9,645 nucleotides of DNA from JAUYIV01 sp040882645 (lineage in GTDB: Bacteria > Actinomycetota > Acidimicrobiia > Spongiisociales > UBA11373): contig JBBEAX010000104.1 in the NCBI GenBank assembly GCA_040882645.1, positions 1-9,645 of the forward strand, in the 5' to 3' direction. The position numbers and the translations under genes are program-made. Within the stretch, counting starts at the first letter, position 1. Every line of letters begins with the position of its first letter. The notes under the pieces were generated by a model. That model saw only the letters and a program-made list of their open reading frames with translations, searched no databases and was not told where the DNA came from. Shown piece by piece: positions 1 through 6,310 of the stretch.

Positions 1-705
1 TGCCTGTGGTCGGGTCCCCGCAACGTCTCGACCGCCCTGATGTACTCGTTCCGGGAGCGATCCGACACCACCGTGGTCGATGAGCCGCTCTACGCCCACT
101 ACCTCGCCGCGACCGGTGTCGAGCACCCCGCGGTTCAGGATGTCATCGCCTCCCAGGACACCGACGGGGCTCATGTTCTCGAGACAGTCGTGTTCGGACC
201 CTCTCCGACCCCCGTGCGCTTCTTCAAGCACATGGCCCACCACCTGGTCGACCTCGATCTCTCTCTCGTCGATCTGGCCGACAACGTGCTCCTCACCCGT
301 GACCCGATGGAGATGCTGCCTTCGCTGGTGAAGCAGGTGCCCAACCCCACCCTGGAGGGAACCAGTCTCCCGATGCAGGTGAGGCTGCTGGAGCGGATGG
401 AGAAAGCCGGCCGCCCTCTGCTGGTGCTCGACTCCCGGTTGCTCCTCGCGGACCCTCCCGGCGTGCTGGCAGCCCTGTGCGATCGCCTGGGTCTGGACTT
501 CGACCCGGCGATGCTCTCATGGCCGGCCGGCCCCAAACCGGAGGACGGGGTCTGGGCCAAGCATTGGTACCGCCGGGTGCACCAGTCCACGGGCTTCGAA
601 CCCTACGAGCCCAGCAGCCAGCCGATGCCGGGCCACCTGATCCCCCTGTTGGCCGAGTGCCGCCTCCTCTACAACCGCCTCCGCAACCACGCCCTAACCG
701 GCTGA
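1..705 (+). CDS. Sulfotransferase-like protein, 5' end outside window
   Basis: The reading frame is open from the first base and ends at TGA 703-705, giving 234 visible residues. The frame reads LWSGPRNVSTALMYSF before any possible local start, so the ATG at 40 is internal and the true start lies upstream of the window. The SGPRNVSTALM stretch near the visible N-terminus sits where sulfotransferase-like P-loop proteins have their nucleotide/PAPS-binding loop. It is followed by VVDEPLYAHYL, also typical of a family of bacterial proteins usually annotated only as sulfotransferase-like. Further on come a conserved-looking FFKHMAHHL segment (about residue 74) and LLTRDPMEMLPS (about 98), matching the R-D-P element of that fold. 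The substrate is unknown, and I would not claim that sulfation activity is proven. It is convergent with the ABC permease gene across a repeat-rich gap. Confidence 0.8.
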   Translation, partial: CLWSGPRNVSTALMYSFRERSDTTVVDEPLYAHYLAATGVEHPAVQDVIASQDTDGAHVLETVVFGPSPTPVRFFKHMAHHLVDLDLSLVDLADNVLLTRDPMEMLPSLVKQVPNPTLEGTSLPMQVRLLERMEKAGRPLLVLDSRLLLADPPGVLAALCDRLGLDFDPAMLSWPAGPKPEDGVWAKHWYRRVHQSTGFEPYEPSSQPMPGHLIPLLAECRLLYNRLRNHALTG

Positions 706-731
706 TCACCTGTCAGTCTTGCGGAAGGCGT

Positions 732-750
732 GGCCGGCCAGGGGCCGGCC
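732..750. terminator. GC-rich hairpin, possible terminator
   Basis: Two copies of the self-complementary octamer GGCCGGCC (732-739 and 743-750) flank AGG, so an 8-bp stem with a 3-base loop can form on either strand. It lies 27 bases after the sulfotransferase-like stop codon in a convergent gap, where a bidirectional terminator would be expected. No T tract follows, so the terminator role is an inference. Confidence 0.35.
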
Positions 751-763
751 CAAGGCGGCCCAA

Positions 764-780
764 GGCGGCCGCAGGCCGCC
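764..780. terminator. GC-rich hairpin, possible terminator
   Basis: GGCGGCC (764-770), GCA, then GGCCGCC (774-780) form a perfect 7-bp stem with a 3-base loop. It is the second hairpin in the convergent gap. There is no T tract on either side, so it is only a candidate for a bidirectional terminator. Confidence 0.35.
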
Positions 781-816
781 CGGCCGCCCGGAGGCGGGAG
801 GCCTTACTCCTGTCTT

Positions 817-844
817 GCGGAAGGCGGATGGCGGAAGGCGGAAG
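817..844. repeat. Heptad array GCGGAAG x4
   Basis: Four head-to-tail 7-base units are seen: GCGGAAG, GCGGATG, GCGGAAG, GCGGAAG, with one base changed in the second. On the minus strand the unit reads CTTCCGC, the same heptad as in the eight-unit array at 8285-8340. A single GCGGAAG also occurs at 721-727. Confidence 0.9.
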
Positions 845-866
845 GCCTTCTTCCTTTCTTGCCGGA

Positions 867-894
867 AGCGGGCAGCGGGTAGCGGGTAGCGGGT
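867..894. repeat. Heptad array AGCGGGT x4 at permease 3' end
   Basis: There are four 7-base units: AGCGGGC and then three exact AGCGGGT. The last base (894) directly touches the stop codon (TAG, complement of 895-897) of the minus-strand ABC permease, so the array forms the first transcribed bases after that gene. On the coding strand the unit reads ACCCGCT. Confidence 0.9.
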
Positions 895-3426
895 CTATTC
901 GTACGCAATCGCCTCGAGAATGTCGAGGCGCGCTCCGCGCCGTGCCGGCACTATCGCGGCGATCACTCCACCGATCCCGGCGAGGAGCACGTAGATGGCC
1001 AGCTGGGTCCACGGGATCGCCAGGGTGAGGCCCTGGCCAACGGACAGCACGATGGCCGAACCGAGCACCACCCCCACCAGCAGGCCGAGCAAGCCGCCGA
1101 ACACCGCGATCAGCACCGCCTCCCAGCGGATCATCCGGCGCACCTGGCGCCGCTGCATGCCTACCGCCCGGAGCAGCCCGATCTCGCGGCGGCGCTCCGA
1201 GATCGACAGCGCAAGCGTGTTGATGATCCCGAGCAGGGCGATGATCAGCGCAAAGCCGAGCAGCACCACCAAGAGGTTGAGGAGGCCGTCGATCTGCTCC
1301 TCGATGTCGGCGATCAGCTCCTCGGTGTTGGTGAGGGCGGCATTGGGGTAGCGATCGGTGACCTGCTCGATTTCCGGCCGCACCGCGTCGGGGTCGGCAC
1401 CTTCCTCGAGCAGGATGTAGATGAACCGGTCGAGGTTGAAGTCGATGTTCTCCTCGAAGGTGGCCAGGTCGATGATCAGCGGCACTCCGATCGGTGATTC
1501 CTCGAAGATGCCGGCGACGGTGAGTTCGACAAAGCGCCCCGACGGCAACTGGATCTGAAACGAGTCCCCGGCGCCCACCGTGAACGAGTTTGCCTCCTCG
1601 ACGGAGAGCAGCGCCGTACCCGGCCCGAGGTCGGCGACTTCCCCCTCACGCATCTCCAGGGCGGCCACCAGGTCGAGCGGACCGTCGACGCCGAGCAAGA
1701 ACTTCTCCACCCCGTCCGGCCCCGCCCGATACTCCCCCATCCGATCGCGAACGACCACCTCGACCCCCTCGACCTCGCGGAGCTCAGGGGCGAGGGAAGA
1801 CGAGAGACCTGAGGCGCGAGGGTCACCGAACCCCGAGAGCCGCACCTGGAAGTCGGTGGCGAAGTCCTCACGGAACGCGTCGGCGACAGCCGCCTTGGCC
1901 GAAGCCTGGAACACTGCGATCACGCTCACCAGCGCCACCCCGATCATCAGCGCCGAAGCGGTGGCGGCGGTACGCCGCGGCCGGCGGATGGCGTTCTCCC
2001 GGGCGAGCTGGCCCACCACCCCGAGGTACCGGGCAAGCGGTGTGCCGGCCACGGCAGCGAACTTGCGGGCGACAAGCGGGGCGAGCATCGAAACCCCGAC
2101 AAAGGTGATCAGGGCACCGACCCCAACCAGGGCGATGGCGTTGGAGATCTCCAGCAGCAGGCCCAGCAGCACAAGCGATAGCCCGATGGCGGTTACTGCC
2201 GCCCCTGCGGCGATCCGGCTGCGGAGCGAGCGGGCCGGAGCGGCCACCTCTCGCAGCGCGGCGATCGGCGGGATCCGCGAGGCCCGCCGCGCGGGCGCCA
2301 CTGCTGCCACGACGGTGACCACTACCCCAACCACCAGGCTGACCAAGACGGTTCGCGGGGCCACCACCAGCGTCGACGACGGAATACCGAAGCCGGCGGC
2401 AGAGAACACCGCCTTGAGGCCGAACGCCACCAGGATCCCCACCCCCACCCCGACCACGGCGGCGATCAGGCCGACGATCAGGGCCTCGATCACCACCATC
2501 ATCGTCACCTGCCGTCTGCTGGCCCCGATCGCCCGAAGCAGGGCGAGTTCGCGGGTCCGCTGAGACACGATGATCCGGAAGGTGTTCTGGATGAGGAAGG
2601 AACCCACGAAGATCGCCACCCCGGCGATCACCAGCAGGATGGTGCTGAGGAAGGACAGCCCCTCGGTGAAGAGAGCGACCTCGTCCTCGGTCTGCTGGGT
2701 CGAGGTGACCGCTTCGGTCTCCTCGGGAAGGAACTCGCTGATCTGGGCCAGCACCAGTAGCGGGTCGACACCGTCATCGACGACCACCGCGATCGAGTCG
2801 ACCAGTCCTTCGGCCTCGAACACCCGCTGGGCGGTCTCGAACTCGAAGATGGCGAGGGTGGCGCCGAGCAGATTGTCTGCGTCGCCGAACGCGGCGATGC
2901 CCGCGATGGTGAAAGTCTCGGTGCCCACCGGAAGGATCACCTGGATGGAGTCCCCCGCCTCGAAGTCGTTGGCGTCGGCCGCGTAGGAGTCGATCACCAC
3001 CTGGTCGGGCGACCGGGGCCAATCACCCGAACGGATGATCACCGGGGTCAGCGTCTCGCCGGCGGGCACGTACGAGAACCCGAACGTGGGAGGCCCGCTG
3101 CCGCCGACCGGCTTGCCCTCCTTGTCGACCAACTGGGCGATGCCTTCGACGCTCGGGGCGGCAATCACCACGCCGGGGACCGCCGCCACCCGTTGCACCA
3201 GGTCCTCTTCGATACGGCCCCCGCCCAGTCCGAACTCGGAGGTGCCCCTCACATAGAGGTCGACCCCTTCGTTGACTTCGCCCAACAGGTCGTCGAACGA
3301 CCGCTGGATGCTGTCGGTGAACACATAGGTGCCGGCGACGAACGCCACGCCCAACACGATCGCCAGGGCGGTCAGCGCCAGCCTGACCTTGTGGGCGAAG
3401 ACGCCCTTCAGAGCCATGCGCAGCAT
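895..3426 (-). CDS. FtsX/MacB-family ABC transporter permease
   Basis: An 843-residue membrane protein of the large FtsX/MacB-like permease type found in actinobacteria and other bacteria. Visible hydrophobic segments suggest about ten membrane spans: near 14-34, 257-280, 309-336, 360-380, 408-425, 430-450, 488-508, 714-737, 769-793 and 803-823. Two extracytoplasmic domains (about 35-255 and 510-710) resemble MacB periplasmic core domains, each followed by an FtsX domain. The cytoplasmic loop motif is seen twice, as RTRELALLRAIGAS (291-304) and RRREIGLLRAVGMQ (745-758), so the protein carries two fused permease halves. In this superfamily such proteins use ATP to drive movements at the membrane surface (export or extraction of lipids, lipoproteins or peptides) rather than to form a classical channel; the substrate here is unknown. 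The gene starts five bases after the stop of its ATPase partner. ATG 3426 is chosen; an ATG three codons later is possible. Confidence 0.92.
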   Translation of the reverse strand: MLRMALKGVFAHKVRLALTALAIVLGVAFVAGTYVFTDSIQRSFDDLLGEVNEGVDLYVRGTSEFGLGGGRIEEDLVQRVAAVPGVVIAAPSVEGIAQLVDKEGKPVGGSGPPTFGFSYVPAGETLTPVIIRSGDWPRSPDQVVIDSYAADANDFEAGDSIQVILPVGTETFTIAGIAAFGDADNLLGATLAIFEFETAQRVFEAEGLVDSIAVVVDDGVDPLLVLAQISEFLPEETEAVTSTQQTEDEVALFTEGLSFLSTILLVIAGVAIFVGSFLIQNTFRIIVSQRTRELALLRAIGASRRQVTMMVVIEALIVGLIAAVVGVGVGILVAFGLKAVFSAAGFGIPSSTLVVAPRTVLVSLVVGVVVTVVAAVAPARRASRIPPIAALREVAAPARSLRSRIAAGAAVTAIGLSLVLLGLLLEISNAIALVGVGALITFVGVSMLAPLVARKFAAVAGTPLARYLGVVGQLARENAIRRPRRTAATASALMIGVALVSVIAVFQASAKAAVADAFREDFATDFQVRLSGFGDPRASGLSSSLAPELREVEGVEVVVRDRMGEYRAGPDGVEKFLLGVDGPLDLVAALEMREGEVADLGPGTALLSVEEANSFTVGAGDSFQIQLPSGRFVELTVAGIFEESPIGVPLIIDLATFEENIDFNLDRFIYILLEEGADPDAVRPEIEQVTDRYPNAALTNTEELIADIEEQIDGLLNLLVVLLGFALIIALLGIINTLALSISERRREIGLLRAVGMQRRQVRRMIRWEAVLIAVFGGLLGLLVGVVLGSAIVLSVGQGLTLAIPWTQLAIYVLLAGIGGVIAAIVPARRGARLDILEAIAYE

Positions 3427-3439
3427 TGGGCTTAGCCCA
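3427..3439 (-). promoter_or_regulatory. Hairpin around the ATPase stop codon, likely translational coupling
   Basis: The mRNA reads UGGGC-UAA-GCCCA directly followed by the permease start AUG. Five base pairs can form with the ATPase stop codon UAA as the loop. No Shine-Dalgarno sequence is visible for the permease. A ribosome finishing the ATPase would melt the stem and be delivered to the AUG, which suggests coupled, stoichiometric translation. The base pairing is seen; its function is inferred. Confidence 0.4.
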
Positions 3440-4160
3440 TGCCCTTGAGGAACTCGAGGATCTGTTCGGCGTTCGGGTCGTGGAGCTCGCCCACAACCTG
3501 GCCGTCGGCGAGGAAGACCACCCGGTCGGCCCAGGCGGCCGCCCGCGGATCGTGGGTGACCATCACGATGGTCTGTCCGAACTCGTCCGCCGCCCTGCGC
3601 AACAAGCCGAGCAGTTCGTCACCTGACTTCGAGTCCAGGTTCCCCGACGGCTCGTCGGCGAAGACGATCTCGGGGCGGGACACCAGTGCCCGCGCCGCGG
3701 CGACCCGCTGTTGCTGGCCCCCGGAGAGCTCGCTGGGGCGATGCTTGAGTCGATCACCGAGCCCCATCGTGGTTACCACCGTGTCGTACCAGGCAGCATC
3801 GGGGTTGCCCCCGGCGATCGCCACCGGGAGGGTGATGTTCTCCCCGGCGTCGAGAGTGGGGATGAGGTTGAAGGACTGGAAGATGAACCCCACCCGCTCG
3901 CGGCGAATCAGGGTCAACTCGCGCTCGGAGAGGTCGCCAAGAGATGTGTGGCCGATGAAGACTGAGCCCGATGTCAGGTCGTCGAGGCCAGCCAGACAGT
4001 GCAGCAGCGTCGACTTGCCCGAGCCCGAGGCGCCCATGATCGCGGTGAACCGGCTCCGCTCGAAGGAAACCGCGATGCCGTCGAGCGCTACGACGCGGGT
4101 ATCACCCTCGCCGTAGATCTTGGTCGCATTCTCGACTCGGGCTGCTGATTCCCCGCCCAT
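3432..4160 (-). CDS. LolD/MacB-type ABC transporter ATP-binding protein
   Basis: A 242-residue cytoplasmic ATPase that powers the FtsX/MacB-type permease encoded next. All ABC motifs are intact: Walker A GASGSGKS (43-50), Q-loop Q95 in GFIFQSFNL, signature LSGGQQQR (145-152), Walker B IVFADEP (165-171), D-loop SGNLD (172-176) and switch histidine H203 in VTHDP. The ADEPSGNLD form and the LSGGQQQRVAAARAL signature are characteristic of the LolD/FtsE/MacB branch, in keeping with its neighbour. ATG 4160 is chosen over the in-frame GTG at 4166 because AAGGAGG (4166-4172) lies five bases upstream of the ATG but would overlap the GTG. The gene begins 48 bases after the ABC-2 permease gene and ends five bases before the next permease. 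Confidence 0.95.
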   Translation of the reverse strand: MGGESAARVENATKIYGEGDTRVVALDGIAVSFERSRFTAIMGASGSGKSTLLHCLAGLDDLTSGSVFIGHTSLGDLSERELTLIRRERVGFIFQSFNLIPTLDAGENITLPVAIAGGNPDAAWYDTVVTTMGLGDRLKHRPSELSGGQQQRVAAARALVSRPEIVFADEPSGNLDSKSGDELLGLLRRAADEFGQTIVMVTHDPRAAAWADRVVFLADGQVVGELHDPNAEQILEFLKGMG

Positions 4161-4165
4161 GGGCA

Positions 4166-4172
4166 CCTCCTT
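4166..4172 (-). promoter_or_regulatory. Strong ribosome binding site AAGGAGG
   Basis: Reading the minus strand, AAGGAGG is followed by TGCCC and then ATG (4160). It is the strongest Shine-Dalgarno sequence in the window and decides the start of the LolD/MacB-type ATPase. A weak promoter-like pair (TTGAGC, 16 bases, TACTCT) lies just upstream in the 48-base gap but is too poor to call. Confidence 0.8.
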
Positions 4173-4208
4173 GCGTGAACCAAAAGAGTAGGGGCCGACG
4201 CAAACGGC

Positions 4209-5048
4209 TCAACCGGCCTCGGCGCGCCGTTCGCGGCGGCTCTTTCTGGTTCGATGACGGGGCTGCCACCTGAAGAATCGCCAGGCGATCAAGGCACCGA
4301 AGACGCCCCAAGCGGCCATCACCGCCCAACTGCCGGGACGAAACGCCAGATCGGTGGTGAGGGGGTTGAAGGCATCCTGAAAGGCGTTCACGAAGTGTTT
4401 GAGGGGGAACACCTTCCCGATGAAGTCGAGCACCGCAGGGGGATCACCCACGGCAATGAACACGTCGGATGCGAACGCCAGCGGCAGGTAGGTCGCGTTG
4501 GCGATGGCGGGCGATCCCTCGCCGGTGGGAGCAAGTGAGCCGAGCGCCAAGCCGAGGCCGGCGAACGAGCCGGCTCCCAAAAGGAAAGTGATGAGGGCCG
4601 CCGGCATCCGCTCCAGGTCGATCGACACGTCGTAGGCGACCACGCCCACGGCGAGCATCAGCGACGATGCCAGGAACGCGATCCATATGCCGGAACCGAT
4701 CTTGCCGATCATGAACGCCGGCGCCGGCAAGGGTGCCCCCCGGAAGCGCTTGAGAATGCCCTGGTCGCGGGCGAATGCAATCCCCACACCGATGTTGGTG
4801 TAGGTCGCCGATCCGGCGGCAAATGCGGCAAGGGCAGGCGCGTAGAACTGCGCCACCGAGAACGATCCCCTCCCCGGTATCTCGATGACCTCGTTTCCGA
4901 ACAAGGCCGAGAACAGCACCAGGAACATCAGCGGAAAGAACACGGTGAAGAAGGCGGCAATCGGAGTGCGCCAGAACACCTTGTTCTCATAGCGGAGCTG
5001 CCGAAAGGCCAGCCCGGCGATTCCCGGCCGGTCAGCCATTGCCCGCAT
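4209..5048 (-). CDS. ABC-2 type transporter permease (DrrB-like)
   Basis: A 279-residue integral membrane protein of the ABC-2 permease family. A short cytoplasmic N-terminus (LAFRQLRYENKVFWRTP) leads into about six hydrophobic segments near 30-50, 66-90, 116-138, 150-172, 180-200 and 240-258. The tail is strongly basic (RHRTRKSRRERR) and so probably cytoplasmic. The cytoplasmic loop GILKRFRGAPLP (97-108) matches the conserved region of the family that contacts the ATPase. With the ATPase just upstream it should form an exporter; relatives move antibiotics, lipids or polysaccharides, and nothing here fixes the substrate. The reading frame begins inside the ATPase gene. ATG 5048 and ATG 5039 are both possible, overlapping the ATPase by 17 or 8 bases; neither has a clear ribosome binding site, as expected for coupled translation. 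Confidence 0.92.
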   Translation of the reverse strand: MRAMADRPGIAGLAFRQLRYENKVFWRTPIAAFFTVFFPLMFLVLFSALFGNEVIEIPGRGSFSVAQFYAPALAAFAAGSATYTNIGVGIAFARDQGILKRFRGAPLPAPAFMIGKIGSGIWIAFLASSLMLAVGVVAYDVSIDLERMPAALITFLLGAGSFAGLGLALGSLAPTGEGSPAIANATYLPLAFASDVFIAVGDPPAVLDFIGKVFPLKHFVNAFQDAFNPLTTDLAFRPGSWAVMAAWGVFGALIAWRFFRWQPRHRTRKSRRERRAEAG

Positions 5049-5934
5049 CCCCGGTGATCGAGAGGTACACGTCTTCGAGCGAGGGACGGGTGACGGACAA
5101 TCTCTCGAGCTTGATACCCCGCCTCACCGCCCATTCGGTGAGGGCGTGAAGCGCTGCCGTGGTGTCGTCGACATTCACTGAAATCAGGCCGTCGTGGCCG
5201 GGCTCGACCCGGAACATCCCGGGCATATCGGCAGCTCCCTCGGGCCGGACGAACGAGATCTTGGCGCCGGCACCGGCACGCCCGCCGAGTGTGTCGGGGC
5301 TGCCCTCGGCGATGATGGTGCCGCCGGCGATCACTGCCACTCGATCCGCCAGATTCTGCGCCTCGTCCATGTAGTGGGTGGTGAGCAAGATGGTCTTGCC
5401 GAGAGATCGCAGGTTCTGGATCAGCGACCACGAGTTGCGACGGGCCGACGGGTCGAATCCGGTGGTCGGTTCATCGAGGAAGATCAGGTCGGGGTCACCA
5501 ACGATCCCGAGCGCCAAGTCGACCCGGCGAACCTGCCCCCCTGACAGGGTCTTGACGCGGGCATGCGCCTTGTCGGTGAGGCCCACGATCTCGATCACCT
5601 CACCCGTCTTCCGCGGCCGCGGGTACATGGCCCCGAACAGGTCGATCAACTCGGTCACGGTCAGCTCCGGGATCACCGAAGTGGACTGCAGCACGATGCC
5701 GATCCGCTCACGGAAATCGCGGCTTTCCGAGGCAGGATCGAACCCCAGCACCCGGACCTCTCCGGCGTCGCGCTCTCGATGCCCTTCGAGGATCTCCACC
5801 GTGGTGGTCTTGCCGGCTCCGTTGGGACCGAGGAGGGCGAACACCTCTCCGGCCTCGATCGTCAGATCGATGCCGTCGACGGCGAGCAGATCGCCGTAGC
5901 TCTTGACGAGACCACGCACTTCGATGGCAGACAC
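5032..5934 (-). CDS. DrrA-like ABC transporter ATP-binding protein
   Basis: A 300-residue ATPase partner of the overlapping ABC-2 permease. It carries Walker A GPNGAGKT (36-43), Q-loop Q83, signature LSGGQ (130-134), Walker B LIFLDEP (150-156), TTGFDP after it, and switch histidine H187 in TTHYMDEA. This set, with an extra C-terminal domain of about 80 residues ending in SLEDVYLSITG, is typical of the DrrA/NodI/CcmA-like branch. GTG 5934 is chosen. The frame continues upstream to an ATG at 6060, but those 42 codons (QLQLQPQ and so on) are translated repeat DNA, and the family N-terminus (IEVRGLVKSYG) begins right after the GTG. No Shine-Dalgarno sequence precedes it; TAGTCT eight bases upstream resembles a -10 box, so a leaderless start is possible. 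It is the first gene of the four-gene ABC run. Confidence 0.93.
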   Translation of the reverse strand: MSAIEVRGLVKSYGDLLAVDGIDLTIEAGEVFALLGPNGAGKTTTVEILEGHRERDAGEVRVLGFDPASESRDFRERIGIVLQSTSVIPELTVTELIDLFGAMYPRPRKTGEVIEIVGLTDKAHARVKTLSGGQVRRVDLALGIVGDPDLIFLDEPTTGFDPSARRNSWSLIQNLRSLGKTILLTTHYMDEAQNLADRVAVIAGGTIIAEGSPDTLGGRAGAGAKISFVRPEGAADMPGMFRVEPGHDGLISVNVDDTTAALHALTEWAVRRGIKLERLSVTRPSLEDVYLSITGDAGNG

Positions 5935-5954
5935 GGGGGAGGAGACTAACGAGG

Positions 5955-5969
5955 CTCGCTTCGCTCGGC
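5955..5969 (-). repeat. Shared 15-base upstream element, copy 1
   Basis: On the minus strand this reads GCCGAGCGAAGCGAG, followed by CCTC, and ends 20 bases before the GTG of the DrrA-like ATPase gene. An identical 15-mer is at 8399-8413 on the plus strand, upstream of the DUF454 gene, so both copies point towards the gene they precede. It contains GCGAAGC, a sequence known to form an unusually stable DNA mini-hairpin. A role as an operator or promoter part is inference. Confidence 0.5.
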
Positions 5970-6044
5970 GGCTACGGCTCCATCTCCAGCCCCAGCCAGA
6001 GAAAGACCGGGTGTTCGCCTGGGGCTGTAGCTGGAGCTGGGGCT
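5970..6044. repeat. Hexad-based imperfect inverted repeat
   Basis: The right arm has four 6-base units at 6019-6042 (CTGGGG, CTGTAG, CTGGAG, CTGGGG). The left arm has complementary-type units at 5978-5995 (CTCCAT, CTCCAG, CCCCAG). The perfect core is AGCCCCAG (5988-5995) with CTGGGGCT (6019-6026). Extending both arms gives an imperfect stem of about 26 bp with a 23-base loop (5996-6018). It lies upstream of the ABC run and could be a terminator for the oxidoreductase gene or simply expanded repeat DNA. Confidence 0.55.
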
Positions 6045-6045
6045 C

Positions 6046-6066
6046 AGAGTCAAGAGTCAAGAGTCA
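6046..6066. repeat. Heptad array AGAGTCA x3
   Basis: Three exact head-to-tail copies of AGAGTCA (minus strand TGACTCT). The unit differs by one base from AGAGCCA, a rotation of the GCCAAGA unit at 6266-6280 in the same gap. Confidence 0.85.
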
Positions 6067-6087
6067 CTCTGCTTCAACGACGTCTCA

Positions 6088-6102
6088 CCCCGGCTTCCGG
6101 GG
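6088..6102. repeat. Perfect short hairpin
   Basis: CCCCGG (6088-6093), CTT, CCGGGG (6097-6102) give a perfect 6-bp stem with a 3-base loop. An alternative fold pairs CTTC and GGGG in 6094-6102 with CCCC and GAAG just downstream (to 6116), so two mutually exclusive structures are possible. No T tract follows on either strand. Confidence 0.5.
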
Positions 6103-6119
6103 GGAGTACCCCGAAGGGG

Positions 6120-6206
6120 GGAGGGGGGCAGCTGACCCTGCGAGCAGGACTGGACCCGGTATTGAAGAAGTCGTCGGAGTGCTCGCTGTCTCCGCTGCCC
6201 CCCTCC
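6120..6206. repeat. Large nested inverted repeat
   Basis: The outer arms are a perfect 13-bp match: GGAGGGGGGCAGC (6120-6132) and GCTGCCCCCCTCC (6194-6206). Inside them, after seven unpaired bases on each side, GCGAGCA (6140-6146) pairs perfectly with TGCTCGC (6180-6186), leaving a 33-base loop. The symmetric layout resembles a folded RNA or a small palindromic element. No protein-coding signal is seen. Orientation and function are unknown. Confidence 0.5.
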
Positions 6207-6210
6207 GTCA

Positions 6211-6226
6211 CCGCCGAAGACGGCGG
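6211..6226. terminator. Perfect hairpin, possible terminator of the oxidoreductase gene
   Basis: CCGCCG (6211-6216), AAGA, CGGCGG (6221-6226) give a perfect 6-bp stem with a 4-base loop; CCTCC and GGAGG on the two sides may lengthen it. It lies about 85 bases after the oxidoreductase stop in the direction of transcription (minus strand). The absence of a T tract keeps the terminator call weak. Confidence 0.3.
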
Positions 6227-6265
6227 AGGAGGACGCTCCTAGAAGAGGCACGAGGTGGGCGGCTA

Positions 6266-6280
6266 GCCAAGAGCCAAGAG
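6266..6280. repeat. Heptad array GCCAAGA x2
   Basis: Two exact GCCAAGA units plus one base, running into the 10-base palindrome AAGAGCTCTT (6276-6285). It is short by itself, but it lies next to another heptad array and its unit is a one-base variant of the AGAGTCA family in the same gap. Confidence 0.6.
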
Positions 6281-6287
6281 CTCTTTC

Positions 6288-6306
6288 GACTGGCGACTGG
6301 CGACTG
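6288..6306. repeat. Heptad array GACTGGC x2.7 at oxidoreductase 3' end
   Basis: Two exact GACTGGC units and a partial GACTG end four bases before the oxidoreductase stop codon (complement of 6311-6313). On the coding strand it is thus almost the first sequence after the gene. The same heptad appears as the variant unit within the array at 8219-8265. Confidence 0.75.
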
Positions 6307-6310
6307 CTTG

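Larger units (their letters stand above)
706..894. other. Repeat-rich convergent intergenic region
   Basis: This 189-base gap lies between two converging genes and I see no credible gene in it. It holds a 15-base direct repeat (GTCTTGCGGAAGGCG at 716-730 and 812-826), two tight GC-rich hairpins (732-750 and 764-780), a ten-base repeat CCAAGGCGGC occurring twice around 750-770, and two heptad arrays (817-844 and 867-894) listed separately. Open frames running through it are by-products of the repeats. Confidence 0.85.
5935..6310. other. 376-base intergenic region packed with repeats and hairpins
   Basis: This gap lies between the oxidoreductase stop and the ABC ATPase start, both on the minus strand. 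No credible gene is seen. From left to right it contains a 15-base shared element (5955-5969), an imperfect hexad inverted repeat (5970-6044), an AGAGTCA heptad array (6046-6066), a perfect hairpin (6088-6102), a large nested inverted repeat (6120-6206), another perfect hairpin (6211-6226) and two short heptad arrays (6266-6306). It must hold the transcription end of the oxidoreductase gene and probably the promoter of the ABC run. Confidence 0.85.

Noticed and set aside
477..1028. 183-codon open frame spanning the convergent gap
   Set aside because: It overlaps the sulfotransferase-like gene in another frame and the end of the permease gene, and is rich in Arg/Gly/Pro as expected for a GC-rich shadow frame.
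5935..6060. N-terminal extension of the DrrA-like ATPase to an ATG at 6060 (342 residues)
   Set aside because: The extra 42 residues translate the hexad and heptad repeats (QLQLQPQ and similar) and lie before the normal family N-terminus, which begins right after GTG 5934.
6088..6232. Rho-independent terminators with confidence
   Set aside because: Several stems are perfect but none is followed by a T tract on either strand, so only weak terminator candidates are listed.
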